NCBI RefSeq assembly: GCF_024171605.1
Contig: NZ_JALKAA010000001.1
Coordinates: 372,001 to 436,000 of the forward strand
Origin: Pontibacter sp. HSC-36F09
Lineage (GTDB): Bacteria > Bacteroidota > Bacteroidia > Cytophagales > Hymenobacteraceae
DNA: 64,000 bases
Direction: 5' to 3'
The notes beneath the pieces were generated by a model, which was not told the origin of the DNA, did not search any database, and saw only the letters and a program-made list of their open reading frames with translations. The first letter of the stretch is position 1; the number at the start of each line of letters is the position of its first letter. The translations under genes were made by a program, and so were the position numbers. Below, one piece after another: positions 27,299 to 36,450 of this stretch.

Positions 27299-30037
27299 TT
27301 ACCTGTTCTTCATCAGGCGGAAGGTTTGCACCTCACCGGATGTTACTAGGCGCACGATGTACACGTTGTTTCGCAGGGTACTGCCGTTGAGCGTGAAGGT
27401 ATAGGTTCTTTCGGCTGCTGCACTGCCCTCAAACAGACGTGCTATCCTATTGCCGTTCAGGTCATATACCTCCAGCACTGCTTTCTCTTCTGCCTGACCC
27501 AGGGTAAACCGAACTGTCGTCTCGCTGGTGAATGGGTTCGGATAAGCATTCAGGACAGGAGCAAGGCCTTTGCCGGCCACTGCAGCCGGAACAGAGCCGC
27601 CCAGTGCGCTACCCTTGCTCAAGTGCGCTGCCACTGCTTCGGACGCTATACAGATGCCGTTGCCCGGGTTAGCGTTACTGCCTGTCTTGTGGTATACCAG
27701 TACCTTGTCATTGTTCTCGCCGCAGCGCACATCAATCACCTCCACGGTAACGGTGGCAGTAGAGGTACAGCCATACGCATTGGTCGCTTCCACGGTGAAG
27801 GTATAGGTACCTGCTGCCTGCGGAGAGAACTCAGCTACAGCGCCTGTTGTGCTGCTCAGGCCGGTTGCCGGCGTCCAGGTATAGCGGGTGGTGGCATCGG
27901 CTGACGTGGCGTCGCTTGCTGTGAGTGTCAGCGTCTGGGCGCCGTAGCCCAGAGCGATGGTGTTGTCAGGCAGACCAGTATAGGTATTATCCGTTCTGCT
28001 GAGGCTGATGGCCGCTTGTGGTACCACACCGTTGATCGTTACCACGGCTGTGGCCGAAGCCTCGTTGCCGCTCAGGTCACGGGCAGTCAGGGTCACCGTG
28101 TTTTCGCCGATGTGGCTGCAATCAAAGCTGCTCTGCGAAACTTGAAGTGAATTCACATCCAGACCACAGTTATCCCAGGTACCCAGGTCAAGGTCAGCTG
28201 CAGTGATGTTGACGATGCCGTTGCTGAGTGTGCGTGTGATGTTCTGAACCAGGATAACCGGTGCCGTAACGTCTTTCTTGGTGAGGGTGAAGCTGTCGGA
28301 GCTGGACTTGCCCGAGGCATCAGTCGCCATGAAGGTGATCTGCATGGTTCCGGCACCGCTGATGACAGTCCCGGCAGCCGGTGACTGTGTCAGCGTAATC
28401 TGGTCCGGGAAGGACACGTCGTCACTTATTGTTAGCATGCTGGTGTAGTCAGGCAGCGTAGCGGAGCAGTTGGCGGCATCCAGCGCAATCTCCTGGTTGC
28501 TCACACCGGCAATGATCGGTGCCAGGTAGTCGCTCACGTTAGAAGGCGCACTCTCGTTGTGGAAGCGGTCCAGCGCCGTCACAAAGTAATAGTAAGGTGC
28601 GTCAGAAGGCAGGGCCTTGTCGGTATACCTGCCGGTGGCTGTGTTGGTAATAGCCAGCAGGTTGTCGGTGTTCTCCGGATCCATCATCGGGCTGAGGGAG
28701 CGGTATACGGCAAACTGCCTCACCTTGTCAAATTCATTGCCATTATCCGCAGGCTTATTCCAGGTGATGACCACGGAGTCATTGCCGTGGCGCTGTGCGA
28801 TGAGATCGTTCGGAGTTGCTGGTGCTGCGTTGTCTCGCCAAGGCATGTTGGGCATCAGGGCAGGCTTGCTGTAAAAGTCGTAGCGCAGCGAGTCGCGGAA
28901 GCCCAGTCTGGTGGTGCTGCGCAGGCTGCTGGTATTGTAGATCGCCTGCCCATAAATGTTGGGGTGGGCAGCATCGCGGTTCATACGCACCTGGTTCGGT
29001 ATCTGCGACGGGTTGGCCCATTGTACATTCTGTGCCGGATCATTCACCTTATAGCCTGCCATCCCGATGTAGATGTGGCGGCCGTAGGCATTATTATTCC
29101 ACCAGGGGATGAGCCTGCCGTAGTCGGCACCCGGCTGGCCGATGTACCAGTATACCTGCGGGGCCAGGTAATCGATCCAGCCTTCCTGCAGCCATTTGCG
29201 GGAATCGGCATAAAGTGTCACGTAGTGCTGCAGGCCAGTGGTATTGGAGCCGATGGCCGGGTTGGTGCTGTTACGGTAGATGCCCGATGGAGAAATGCCA
29301 AACTTCACCCAGGGTTTTGCCGCCTTGATGTTCTCGCTCACCTGTTTTACAAGAATATTCACGTTATCCCTTCTCCAGTCGCCGCGGTCTGTGAAGCCTC
29401 TCGGGTCAGCCAGGTAGTTGGCGTCGTCGTTGAAAGTTGCGTTCGGGTAAAAGTAGTCGTCGAAGTGAATACCGTCCACATCGTAGCGCGTTACGATATC
29501 CTCAATAACAGAAGTTACATAGTCGCGCACCTCTGGCAGGGCTGGGTTGAGAATGCGCTGGTTGCCCGCTGCCAGCAACCACTCCGGCTTGCGTCGGGCC
29601 ACATGGTTCGGGTCGAAGGTGCCGATGTTGTTATAGTTGGCAATGGCCCGGTAAGGGTTGATCCAGGCGTGGAACTCCATGCCCCGCTTGCGGCACTCTT
29701 CGATCGCGAAAGCCATCGGGTCCCAGGGCGTGCTGGGCGCTCTACCCTGCAGCCCGGTCAGGTCAGCAGACCAGGGTTCAATTGGGCTAGGGTATAGCGC
29801 ATCGCACTGGCTGCGCACCTGCAGGAATATGGCGTTGATGCCGGTGGCCTTGTGGTGGTCCAGGATCGATATGAGAGCTGTCCGCTGCTGGGCTGGCGTC
29901 TGGTTCCGGTTAGGCCAGTCTATACTGGCATAGGTGGCGATCCAGGCGCCCCGGAACTCCCGCTTGGGTGCGTTTTGGGCCATCCCATTCAGGAGTAGCA
30001 CTAAGGAAAGGAAGATGGTGAGTAGAGGTGTTTTCAT
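27299..30037 (-). CDS. Secreted GH10-like (GHL10, YngK-type) hydrolase with T9SS tail
   Basis: A signal peptide (MKTPLLTIFLSLVLLLNGMAQ) leads to a GHL10/DUF187 catalytic domain at about 25-410. It starts REFRGAWIATYASIDWPNRN and carries acidic barrel segments such as YDVDGIHFDDYFYP near 190. A fibronectin-III-like region (about 415-510) follows, then HYR/Ig-like repeats (about 520-800). A C-terminal type IX secretion sorting domain begins near residue 825 (NAYPNPFTSETTVRFTL) and ends in the conserved basic MKNR. The enzyme is probably displayed on the cell surface or secreted. The natural glycan is unknown; peptidoglycan-derived or plant polymers are both possible. Confidence 0.88.
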   Translation of the reverse strand: MKTPLLTIFLSLVLLLNGMAQNAPKREFRGAWIATYASIDWPNRNQTPAQQRTALISILDHHKATGINAIFLQVRSQCDALYPSPIEPWSADLTGLQGRAPSTPWDPMAFAIEECRKRGMEFHAWINPYRAIANYNNIGTFDPNHVARRKPEWLLAAGNQRILNPALPEVRDYVTSVIEDIVTRYDVDGIHFDDYFYPNATFNDDANYLADPRGFTDRGDWRRDNVNILVKQVSENIKAAKPWVKFGISPSGIYRNSTNPAIGSNTTGLQHYVTLYADSRKWLQEGWIDYLAPQVYWYIGQPGADYGRLIPWWNNNAYGRHIYIGMAGYKVNDPAQNVQWANPSQIPNQVRMNRDAAHPNIYGQAIYNTSSLRSTTRLGFRDSLRYDFYSKPALMPNMPWRDNAAPATPNDLIAQRHGNDSVVITWNKPADNGNEFDKVRQFAVYRSLSPMMDPENTDNLLAITNTATGRYTDKALPSDAPYYYFVTALDRFHNESAPSNVSDYLAPIIAGVSNQEIALDAANCSATLPDYTSMLTISDDVSFPDQITLTQSPAAGTVISGAGTMQITFMATDASGKSSSDSFTLTKKDVTAPVILVQNITRTLSNGIVNITAADLDLGTWDNCGLDVNSLQVSQSSFDCSHIGENTVTLTARDLSGNEASATAVVTINGVVPQAAISLSRTDNTYTGLPDNTIALGYGAQTLTLTASDATSADATTRYTWTPATGLSSTTGAVAEFSPQAAGTYTFTVEATNAYGCTSTATVTVEVIDVRCGENNDKVLVYHKTGSNANPGNGICIASEAVAAHLSKGSALGGSVPAAVAGKGLAPVLNAYPNPFTSETTVRFTLGQAEEKAVLEVYDLNGNRIARLFEGSAAAERTYTFTLNGSTLRNNVYIVRLVTSGEVQTFRLMKNR

Positions 30038-30371
30038 AAGCAGACTGTTTTTAAGTTTTTATGCGTGAATGATGTAAGGATGGACAAATAAACGCATTTG
30101 TTTATAGGAATGTTTTAATATAACACTTAATAATTTGGCAGCGATTGAAAAACCATGCTCAGAAATGTGCAGAAAGGGTTTTTCAAGGTATAGGAAGCAG
30201 GATTCTTTCTGTCCCGTCACGTTTCGGGCAGGTTGAAGGCGCACTGCTTTGTGAGCAACTCTCCTCCCGGGTTAAGTTTCAATCAAATAGAAAAGCAGCA
30301 TCCCTGCGCAGGTTAAGGCATGGATTTGCTGCTTTCTGGTGGCTTAGCTTATACCACTGATTTAAGGGAAT
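30038..30371. other. Intergenic region upstream of the hydrolase gene
   Basis: This 334-bp stretch presumably carries the hydrolase promoter. No gene or clear -7/-33 pair was recognised. One AGGTATAG octamer occurs near 30187. Confidence 0.4.
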
Positions 30372-30542
30372 TTATGTTTCTAGCGAAGAATGGCGGCCTA
30401 CTGCCATGCCACGGATGTGAGCCGCTCTAACTACCGCATAGATTTGATCACCATTTCCAGGACAAGCCTTAGAAAAACACTTAAACAACTCCAAAACTGT
30501 TTCCTCGTTTGATTTACATACAGGACATAGCCAAGTATTCAT
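30372..30542 (-). CDS. Small four-cysteine protein, possible zinc ribbon
   Basis: An ATG-started frame of 56 residues begins MNTWLCPVCKSNEETVLELF. Cys6, Cys9, Cys22 and Cys27 give a CxxC-x12-CxxxxC arrangement, as in small treble-clef or zinc-ribbon proteins. The C-terminus is basic (HIRGMAVGRHSSLET). The codons are more AT-rich than in its neighbours. There is no clear upstream promoter. It lies alone between the secreted hydrolase and the SDR gene. It is not recognised as a named family, and the zinc role is inferred from the cysteine spacing. Confidence 0.6.
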   Translation of the reverse strand: MNTWLCPVCKSNEETVLELFKCFSKACPGNGDQIYAVVRAAHIRGMAVGRHSSLET

Positions 30543-30701
30543 TGTGTTATGTATAACAAGTTAGTGCCCTAAAGATTACCCGCAGACCAAGGGGATAAAT
30601 GTAAAAGCTCGCTTAGGCAGGGAGGGAATCTTAGTTCTACTACAGGTATAACAATCACTGATAAGCAACTTATATAAGCATAACCGATTAAAATCTATAC
30701 T

Positions 30702-31466
30702 ATGAGAAAGCTGGAGAATAAAGTCGCCATCATTACCGGAGGAGCGCAAGGCATGGGCGCAGTAACAGCCGAGCTCTTTGCAAAAGAGGGAGCCAAAGTG
30801 GTGATCGCCGATTTCAATGAAGAAAAAGGCCAGGAGCAGACCAATAAGATAAAGGCTGCCGGTGGCGAATGCGCCTTTGTGAAAACGGATGTCTCAAAAT
30901 CAGAAGATGTTCAGAAGATGGTGCAATTCACAGTGGAGACTTATGGAAGACTCGATATTGCCCTCAACAACGCAGCGATCACTCCGGATGACAAACCGAT
31001 TGCCGACTTCGATGAAGCGTATTGGGACCGGTTAATGTCAATCGATTTAAAAGGTGTTGCGCTGTGTCTCAAATATGAAGTGCAACAGATGATGGCTCAG
31101 GGAAATGGCGGTTCTATCATTTGTACTTCCTCTGTAAGTGGTATTCGTCCACAGCCGGGAACACCAGCCTACATTGCGGCCAAACATGCTGTTATTGGAC
31201 TGACGAAGAGCGTAGCAATGGATTATTCTCCGCACGGCATACGGGTTAATTCTGTAGCGCCGGGAGCAATTGATACCCCAATGCTGAGAGGCGCGCTGGA
31301 ACAGTTTGGATTGAATGCGGAGGAATACGCTAAACAGTTAAGTATGCTTGGACGCTTTGCAAAGGCCGAAGAAGTAGCCCAGGCTAACCTTTGGTTGGCT
31401 TCTGATGATGCCTCTTTTGTAACGGGTGCAGTTTATGCTGTGGATGGTGGCTATACCGCGATGTAA
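30702..31466 (+). CDS. Short-chain dehydrogenase/reductase
   Basis: This 254-residue classical SDR uses NAD(P)H to reduce a carbonyl or oxidise an alcohol. It has the Rossmann motif TGGAQGMG at 13-20 and an acidic residue after the second strand (VVIADFNEEKG), which favours NAD(H). It also has NNAAI near 87, and catalytic Ser in CTSSVSG with Tyr and Lys in AYIAAKHA near 155-162. The family marks PGAID and VTGAVYAVDGGYT follow. The substrate cannot be told; glucose 1-dehydrogenase is the usual automatic label. It has its own terminator. Confidence 0.9.
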   Translation: MRKLENKVAIITGGAQGMGAVTAELFAKEGAKVVIADFNEEKGQEQTNKIKAAGGECAFVKTDVSKSEDVQKMVQFTVETYGRLDIALNNAAITPDDKPIADFDEAYWDRLMSIDLKGVALCLKYEVQQMMAQGNGGSIICTSSVSGIRPQPGTPAYIAAKHAVIGLTKSVAMDYSPHGIRVNSVAPGAIDTPMLRGALEQFGLNAEEYAKQLSMLGRFAKAEEVAQANLWLASDDASFVTGAVYAVDGGYTAM

Positions 31467-31470
31467 TAAT

Positions 31471-31504
31471 AAAAGGCCTCTCAATTATCCTTGAGAGGCC
31501 TTTT
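31471..31504 (+). terminator. Terminator of the SDR gene
   Basis: A perfect 14-bp stem (31471-31484 with 31491-31504) has a 6-nt loop and a T-rich end. Confidence 0.88.
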
Positions 31505-31572
31505 ATTTTATGTTATACCTTGATTGTTAGAAGAATCTCCTATACCTGTTCTAAGTTTTGCAATTATTAGTG

Positions 31573-31929
31573 CTAGGCCGCTACGCTTTCAGATAATGGG
31601 AACCTCTGTTTAAACTGCTCCAGTTCTCTTAGCACTTTCCCACTCACCTTGTAGCGCACGTGGTCCTCATGAAGTTCGTCCCAGTGCACGAATATCTGCC
31701 AGGTCTGATGGCCGCTAAAGTTCTGGACCTCCGCCTCCGTCATGTTGCGCACGAAAAAGGCGTCCAGCGTGATGTCCTCTTCCCGCATGGGCACATGGAT
31801 GTAGTTGCGGTCGCAATTCAGAATCTGGATAAGCTCAGAGGGCCGCTCCTCATTAGCGGGCATATAAAAGTAGGCTGCCTGGTGGAGCCTTTTCATGCCG
31901 GAAGGATGTGGGTAAGAGTGAGGTTGCAT
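31573..31929 (-). CDS. Unrecognised 118-residue protein
   Basis: The first Met is followed by an unusual His/Pro-rich stretch. An internal Met12 (MKRLHQAAYFYMPANEERP) gives a more typical product of 107 residues. It looks alpha/beta, with ITLDAFFVRNMTEAEVQNF and a Trp-rich WQIFVHWDELHEDHVRYKV. There is no signal peptide or membrane segment. No family is recognised. Neighbours (an SDR, bacilliredoxin) do not hint at a role. Confidence 0.55.
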   Translation of the reverse strand: MQPHSYPHPSGMKRLHQAAYFYMPANEERPSELIQILNCDRNYIHVPMREEDITLDAFFVRNMTEAEVQNFSGHQTWQIFVHWDELHEDHVRYKVSGKVLRELEQFKQRFPLSESVAA

Positions 31930-32146
31930 AGTCAGGTCTTAAGCCAAGGATCGCGTAAATTCCCCGATTGCCGTGTACCCTGAATCAGGCCGTGAACACA
32001 GCATAACGGAATAAGCGTATATACCCTTATTCTATACCTTGTGTTTAGCTAAAATGCATATTCTCAAAACTATACAAAAAGATATATTTTAAGTTCCCTA
32101 TCCCGTGTTATACTCCTGATATGTAGCCTTTCTGCAGAATTATGAT

Positions 32147-32154
32147 TAATTTTG
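32147..32154 (+). promoter_or_regulatory. -7 element for bacilliredoxin
   Basis: TAATTTTG matches TAnnTTTG, 38 bp before the start codon. Confidence 0.5.
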
Positions 32155-32191
32155 CGGAGTCAATTATCTTTCAATTAAAAAGCTGATAATC

Positions 32192-32614
32192 ATGGGAATG
32201 TATCCTGAATATATGGTCGCCCCGATCCGCGAAGACCTCACCTCTGCAGGCTTCGAACAACTGATGACCGCAGAAGAAGTAGAGCAGGCACTTTCTTCTA
32301 AAGAAGGTACAGTGCTGGTAGCGGTAAACTCCGTTTGCGGCTGCGCCGCTTCTAAGGCGCGTCCTGCTCTTAAGATGGCTGTTGCCGCTTCTGAGAAGCG
32401 CCCTTCTAAAATGATTACCGTGTTTGCAGGTATGGAGCAGGATGCTGTGGCCAAGGCGCGTGAGTACATGCTGCCTTACCCGCCATCGTCTCCTTCTATT
32501 GCCCTGTTCAAAGATGGTGAGTTGGTGCACATGATCGAGCGTTACCACATCGAGGGCAACGAGCTTAACCGCATTGTAGATAACCTGCAAGGCGCTTTTG
32601 AAGCTTACTGCTAA
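32192..32614 (+). CDS. Bacilliredoxin, BrxA/BrxB family
   Basis: This 140-residue cytoplasmic thioredoxin-fold protein removes bacillithiol from oxidised proteins. It has the diagnostic CGC active site (Cys49-Gly-Cys51) in VNSVCGCAAS and the family start YPEYMVAPIREDL. Bacillithiol is known from some Bacteroidota as well as Firmicutes, so a thiol role is plausible. No bacillithiol biosynthesis gene is in this window. It is monocistronic with its own terminator. Confidence 0.93.
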   Translation: MGMYPEYMVAPIREDLTSAGFEQLMTAEEVEQALSSKEGTVLVAVNSVCGCAASKARPALKMAVAASEKRPSKMITVFAGMEQDAVAKAREYMLPYPPSSPSIALFKDGELVHMIERYHIEGNELNRIVDNLQGAFEAYC

Positions 32615-32635
32615 GCTTCGAATTTATCCCAACAA

Positions 32636-32667
32636 AAAGGCCGGTGTTTCGCAAAACACCGGCCTTT
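32636..32667. terminator. Bidirectional terminator between bacilliredoxin and purD
   Basis: A perfect 14-bp stem (32636-32649 with 32654-32667) has a CGCA loop and T residues after it. It sits between convergent genes. Confidence 0.85.
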
Positions 32668-32687
32668 GTTTTTATACAGGTATAGCC

Positions 32688-33980
32688 CTAGCGTATTGGC
32701 TGTTTCTGTAAGTCAAAGCCTATGTCACGACGATAGTAACGGTCGGTCCAGGTAATTGCTTCGGCTGCCTGGTTGGCTTTTGCCAGCGCCTCTTCCATGG
32801 TATCGCCCAACCCGGTTACCGCAATCACACGGCCACCGTTGTTCACAATCTTATCATTTACACGTTTTGTGCCGGCATGGAACACCAAGGTATCAGGGTT
32901 CACCTGCCCCAGGCCTGAGATATCCTTGCCTTTGTCAAAGCCTTCCGGATAACCACCGGACACCAGGAAAACCGTGGCCGCCGTACGTGGGTCTATCTCC
33001 AGTTTGAACTCGCCGAGTTTGTGGTCGTGCAGGGCCAGGAAAAGCTCGAACAAGTCTGACTTAATGCGCGGCAGAATGGCCTCTGTTTCCGGGTCGCCCA
33101 AACGCACGTTGAACTCGATCACGTAAGGGTCGCCGTTCACGTTCATCAGGCCAATGAACAGGAAGCCGGTATAGTCCAGGTTATCGGCCTGCATGCCATG
33201 GATGGTCGGCTCGATTACTCGCTCGCGTACCTTCTGCATAAAGGCGTCGTCGGCAAACGGAACAGGCGAAACAGCGCCCATACCTCCTGTGTTCAGACCC
33301 GCATCGCCTTCGCCGATGCGCTTGTAGTCTTTTGCCTCTGGCAGCAGTACATACTCTTTGCCGTCCGTCAAAATAAACACCGACACTTCTATACCTTGCA
33401 GGTACTCCTCAATCACGACCTTGCTGCCGGCTTTGCCAAACTTGTTATTGCGCAGCATGGCCTCCAGGCTGTCAACGGCTTCCTCAAAGGTCTGTGCAAT
33501 GATCACACCTTTGCCGGCAGCCAGGCCGTCGGCTTTGAGCACCACAGGGTAACTGTGCGAGCGCAGGTACTCCACGGCTTCGCGGTAGTTGGCTTCAGTG
33601 AATGTTTCGTAACGTGCCGTCGGGATGTTGTACTTCTGCAGAAAGGCCTTGCAGAAGTCCTTGCTGCCTTCCAGCATCGCACCCAGTTTTTTAGGGCCTA
33701 CCACCAGCACATCGCGCAGAAAATCCTTCTCCTGGAAGTAATCGTGTATACCTTCTACCAGCGTGTTTTCAGGACCCACCACGACCATCATGATGTTGAA
33801 ATCTGTGACAAACTTGGCAACCTCATCGAAGTTGTGAATGTCGATGGCGCAGCTTGTATGAAACTCGTCTGTGCCTGCGTTTCCGGGTGCGACAAATATC
33901 TGCTGGGCGTATGGGCTCTGGCTCAGTTTCCAGGCAAGCGCATGTTCTCTTGCTCCGGAACCTATTATCAGTACGTTCAT
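32688..33980 (-). CDS. purD: Phosphoribosylamine-glycine ligase
   Basis: This cytosolic ATP-grasp enzyme makes glycinamide ribonucleotide from phosphoribosylamine, glycine and ATP in purine synthesis. The 430-residue length is normal. It begins MNVLIIGSGAREHALAWKL and has the ATP-grasp segments KADGLAAGKGV near 145-160 and GDPETEAILPRI near 295. It stands alone here; the other pur genes are elsewhere. A hairpin lies at 34116-34143, upstream of the gene. Confidence 0.96.
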   Translation of the reverse strand: MNVLIIGSGAREHALAWKLSQSPYAQQIFVAPGNAGTDEFHTSCAIDIHNFDEVAKFVTDFNIMMVVVGPENTLVEGIHDYFQEKDFLRDVLVVGPKKLGAMLEGSKDFCKAFLQKYNIPTARYETFTEANYREAVEYLRSHSYPVVLKADGLAAGKGVIIAQTFEEAVDSLEAMLRNNKFGKAGSKVVIEEYLQGIEVSVFILTDGKEYVLLPEAKDYKRIGEGDAGLNTGGMGAVSPVPFADDAFMQKVRERVIEPTIHGMQADNLDYTGFLFIGLMNVNGDPYVIEFNVRLGDPETEAILPRIKSDLFELFLALHDHKLGEFKLEIDPRTAATVFLVSGGYPEGFDKGKDISGLGQVNPDTLVFHAGTKRVNDKIVNNGGRVIAVTGLGDTMEEALAKANQAAEAITWTDRYYRRDIGFDLQKQPIR

Positions 33981-34115
33981 AGTCTAATTGCTCGTTGTTA
34001 TTCGGTGCTCTCAGCGTTCCAAAAGCGTTGGCACGAAGTTATAAATTTATAAGGCGCAGTAAAGCACAAATCATGGTTTTTACTTTTTTGGCCAGGTATA
34101 GCTTTTAAGCAAAAA

Positions 34116-34143
34116 GAGACCGCTGCTCCAATACAACGGTCTC
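34116..34143. terminator. Possible weak terminator
   Basis: GAGACCG (34116-34122) pairs with CGGTCTC (34137-34143) around a 14-nt loop. It lies between purD and recQ, beyond the recQ stop. Confidence 0.4.
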
Positions 34144-34201
34144 CTGTACTTATTCTTGCCATTGTTTCTGATCAAACGATCAGCACCCGGCCATCAACAA
34201 T

Positions 34202-36382
34202 TTAATTCGCATACTCCGACAGGAACTTGATCCGCATCAGGCGCACATCCTCTTCGCTGTAGTCATCCGTGCCAAGCTCCTTGAGCGCCACCGCTATGTT
34301 GTCGGTGTTGGCACTCATGAAGTAGTCGTATATCTCATCCTGGCGCTCATCATCCAGAATGTTGTCGATGTAGTAGTTCAGGTTCAGTTTGGTGCCTGAG
34401 TAGCAAATGTGCTCAATCTCCTCGATCAGCTCCTGCATGGTCAGGTCTTTGGAAGAGGCAATCTCCTCCAGGTCTACCTTCTTATCGATCTGCTGAATAA
34501 TGTAGATCTTGATCTTCGACTTGTTGACAGTGGTCTTCACCACCACATCAGCGGCCGTTACGATGTCATTCTCCTCTACGTACTTGCTGATCAGGTCCAG
34601 GAAGGGCTTACCGAACTTCTGCACCTTGCCCATACCTACACCGGCTATATAGGCCAGCTCGTCGCGGGTAGTTGGGTATACGGTGGCCATCTCCTTCAGG
34701 GAAGGGTCCTGAAAAAGCACGTAAGGCGGCAGATTCTTCTCCTTCGCCAGTTTCTTGCGCAGGTTTTTGAGCAAATCAAAAAGTACTTCGTCGTGGCCGG
34801 CGGCGGCCTGCGTTTCCTCCTTCTCCTCGTCCTCTTTTACCTCCTGCTCAAAATCGTGGTCTTTGGTCAGCTGGATCGGGTGCGGGTTGGCAATAAAGTC
34901 GAGCCCTTTTTGAGTCAGCTTCACGATGCCAAACTGCTCAATGTCCTTCTCCAGATACTCCGACAGCAACACCTGGCGCAGCACCGAACTCCAGAACTGC
35001 GCATCGTACGCTTTGCCGGCGCCAAACACTTCCAGTTGATCGTGCTCGTAGCTTGTAACGTGCTGGTTGCGCAGGCCTGTCAGCACCGCTGTGTTATGCT
35101 CAATGCTGAAGCGCTCTCCTGTCTGCTGAATGGTTTTAAGGGCCAGCAATGCTTCGTTCTGCGCCTCGAAACGCTCTTTCGGATGCAGACAGTTGTCGCA
35201 GAAGCCGCAATCTTTCTCGTAAGCCTCCCCGAAGTAGTGCAGCAGCTGCTTGCGGCGGCACACGGCCGAATCGGCGTAAGCGGCCATCTCCTGCAGCAGC
35301 AGTTTGGAGTTGTCGCGCTCTGTTACCGGCTTGTCTTTGTTGAACTTCTCCAGCTTGATAATGTCGTCGTAGCTGTAGAACATGATGCAGTTACCTTCCA
35401 GGCCATCGCGGCCGGCACGACCGGTTTCCTGGTAGTAGCCCTCAATGGATTTTGGCGTGTCGTAGTGGATCACAAAACGTACGTCCGGTTTATCGATGCC
35501 CATACCGAAGGCGATGGTTGCCACGATCACGTCGGCGTCCTCGTTCAGAAAGGCATCCTGGTTAGCCATACGAATGTGGGAGTCCAGCCCGGCATGGTAG
35601 GGCAATGCTTTTATATCATTGACGCGGAGCAGCTCCGCGATCTCTTCAACTTTTTTGCGGCTCAGGCAATAGATCACGCCACTCTTGCCTTTGTGCTTCT
35701 TCACGTACTGGATCACCTGCTTCTTGGTGTTGTGCTTGGGGCGCACCTCGTAGTACAGGTTCGTACGGTTAAACGAAGACTTAAACACCGAGGCTTCGTC
35801 CATCTGCAGGTTGCGTTGGATGTCGAGCTGTACCTTCGGCGTGGCTGTGGCCGTCAGGGCGATGATCGGCAGGTTGCCAATCTGGTCAATGATGCCACGG
35901 ATACGACGGTACTCCGGACGGAAGTCATGCCCCCATTCCGAGATGCAGTGTGCCTCGTCGATGGCTACAAAGGAGATATTGGACGCACGCAGAAACTCAA
36001 CCGTTTCCTCTTTGGTCAGCGATTCCGGTGCCACGTAGAGAAGCTTCACTTCGCCGGCCAGGGTTTCCTTCTTCACTTTGTTGATCTCCGACTTAGAAAG
36101 TGTGGAGTTCAAGAACTGGGCATTCACCCCGAAAGCGTTCAGTTGATCCACCTGATTTTTCATCAGGGCGATAAGCGGCGAAATAACGATGGCAGTTCCC
36201 GGCAGCGAGAGGGCAGGCAGTTGGTAGCACAACGACTTGCCAGCTCCGGTCGGCATAATCACAAAGGTGTTCTTTCCGTTGATAATATTGTTTATTATCA
36301 ACTCCTGATTCCCCCTAAATTGATTATACCCAAAAACTTCCTTTAATTTGTTCTTGAGATTGATCTCCGTTTTGGTAGACAT
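34202..36382 (-). CDS. recQ: ATP-dependent DNA helicase RecQ
   Basis: This 3'-to-5' helicase of DNA repair has Walker A near residues 43-50 (PTGAGKS), a DEAH box in VAIDEAHCISEWGHDFRPEYRR, and helicase motif VI (QETGRAGRDG). A zinc-binding region of cysteines follows at about 385-410 (CRRKQLLHYF, CGFCDNC), then the winged-helix RQC region and an HRDC domain (about 530-610). The 726-residue length, with a helical extension after HRDC, is typical of Bacteroidota RecQ. It is divergent from kdsD. Confidence 0.96.
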   Translation of the reverse strand: MSTKTEINLKNKLKEVFGYNQFRGNQELIINNIINGKNTFVIMPTGAGKSLCYQLPALSLPGTAIVISPLIALMKNQVDQLNAFGVNAQFLNSTLSKSEINKVKKETLAGEVKLLYVAPESLTKEETVEFLRASNISFVAIDEAHCISEWGHDFRPEYRRIRGIIDQIGNLPIIALTATATPKVQLDIQRNLQMDEASVFKSSFNRTNLYYEVRPKHNTKKQVIQYVKKHKGKSGVIYCLSRKKVEEIAELLRVNDIKALPYHAGLDSHIRMANQDAFLNEDADVIVATIAFGMGIDKPDVRFVIHYDTPKSIEGYYQETGRAGRDGLEGNCIMFYSYDDIIKLEKFNKDKPVTERDNSKLLLQEMAAYADSAVCRRKQLLHYFGEAYEKDCGFCDNCLHPKERFEAQNEALLALKTIQQTGERFSIEHNTAVLTGLRNQHVTSYEHDQLEVFGAGKAYDAQFWSSVLRQVLLSEYLEKDIEQFGIVKLTQKGLDFIANPHPIQLTKDHDFEQEVKEDEEKEETQAAAGHDEVLFDLLKNLRKKLAKEKNLPPYVLFQDPSLKEMATVYPTTRDELAYIAGVGMGKVQKFGKPFLDLISKYVEENDIVTAADVVVKTTVNKSKIKIYIIQQIDKKVDLEEIASSKDLTMQELIEEIEHICYSGTKLNLNYYIDNILDDERQDEIYDYFMSANTDNIAVALKELGTDDYSEEDVRLMRIKFLSEYAN

Positions 36383-36450
36383 GTAATAAATCAGAAATTT
36401 AACTGTAAAGCAACGTATCCCCTGTAGGATACCTCTAACACAAATTTAAA

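Noticed and set aside
28559..29797. A 412-residue open frame antisense to the GH10-like hydrolase
   Set aside because: It has no recognisable protein features and matches the reverse of an intact conserved gene.
34409..36346. A 645-residue open frame antisense to recQ
   Set aside because: It lies almost fully opposite a clear RecQ gene and has no domains. Such long shadows arise from codon bias in this GC range.
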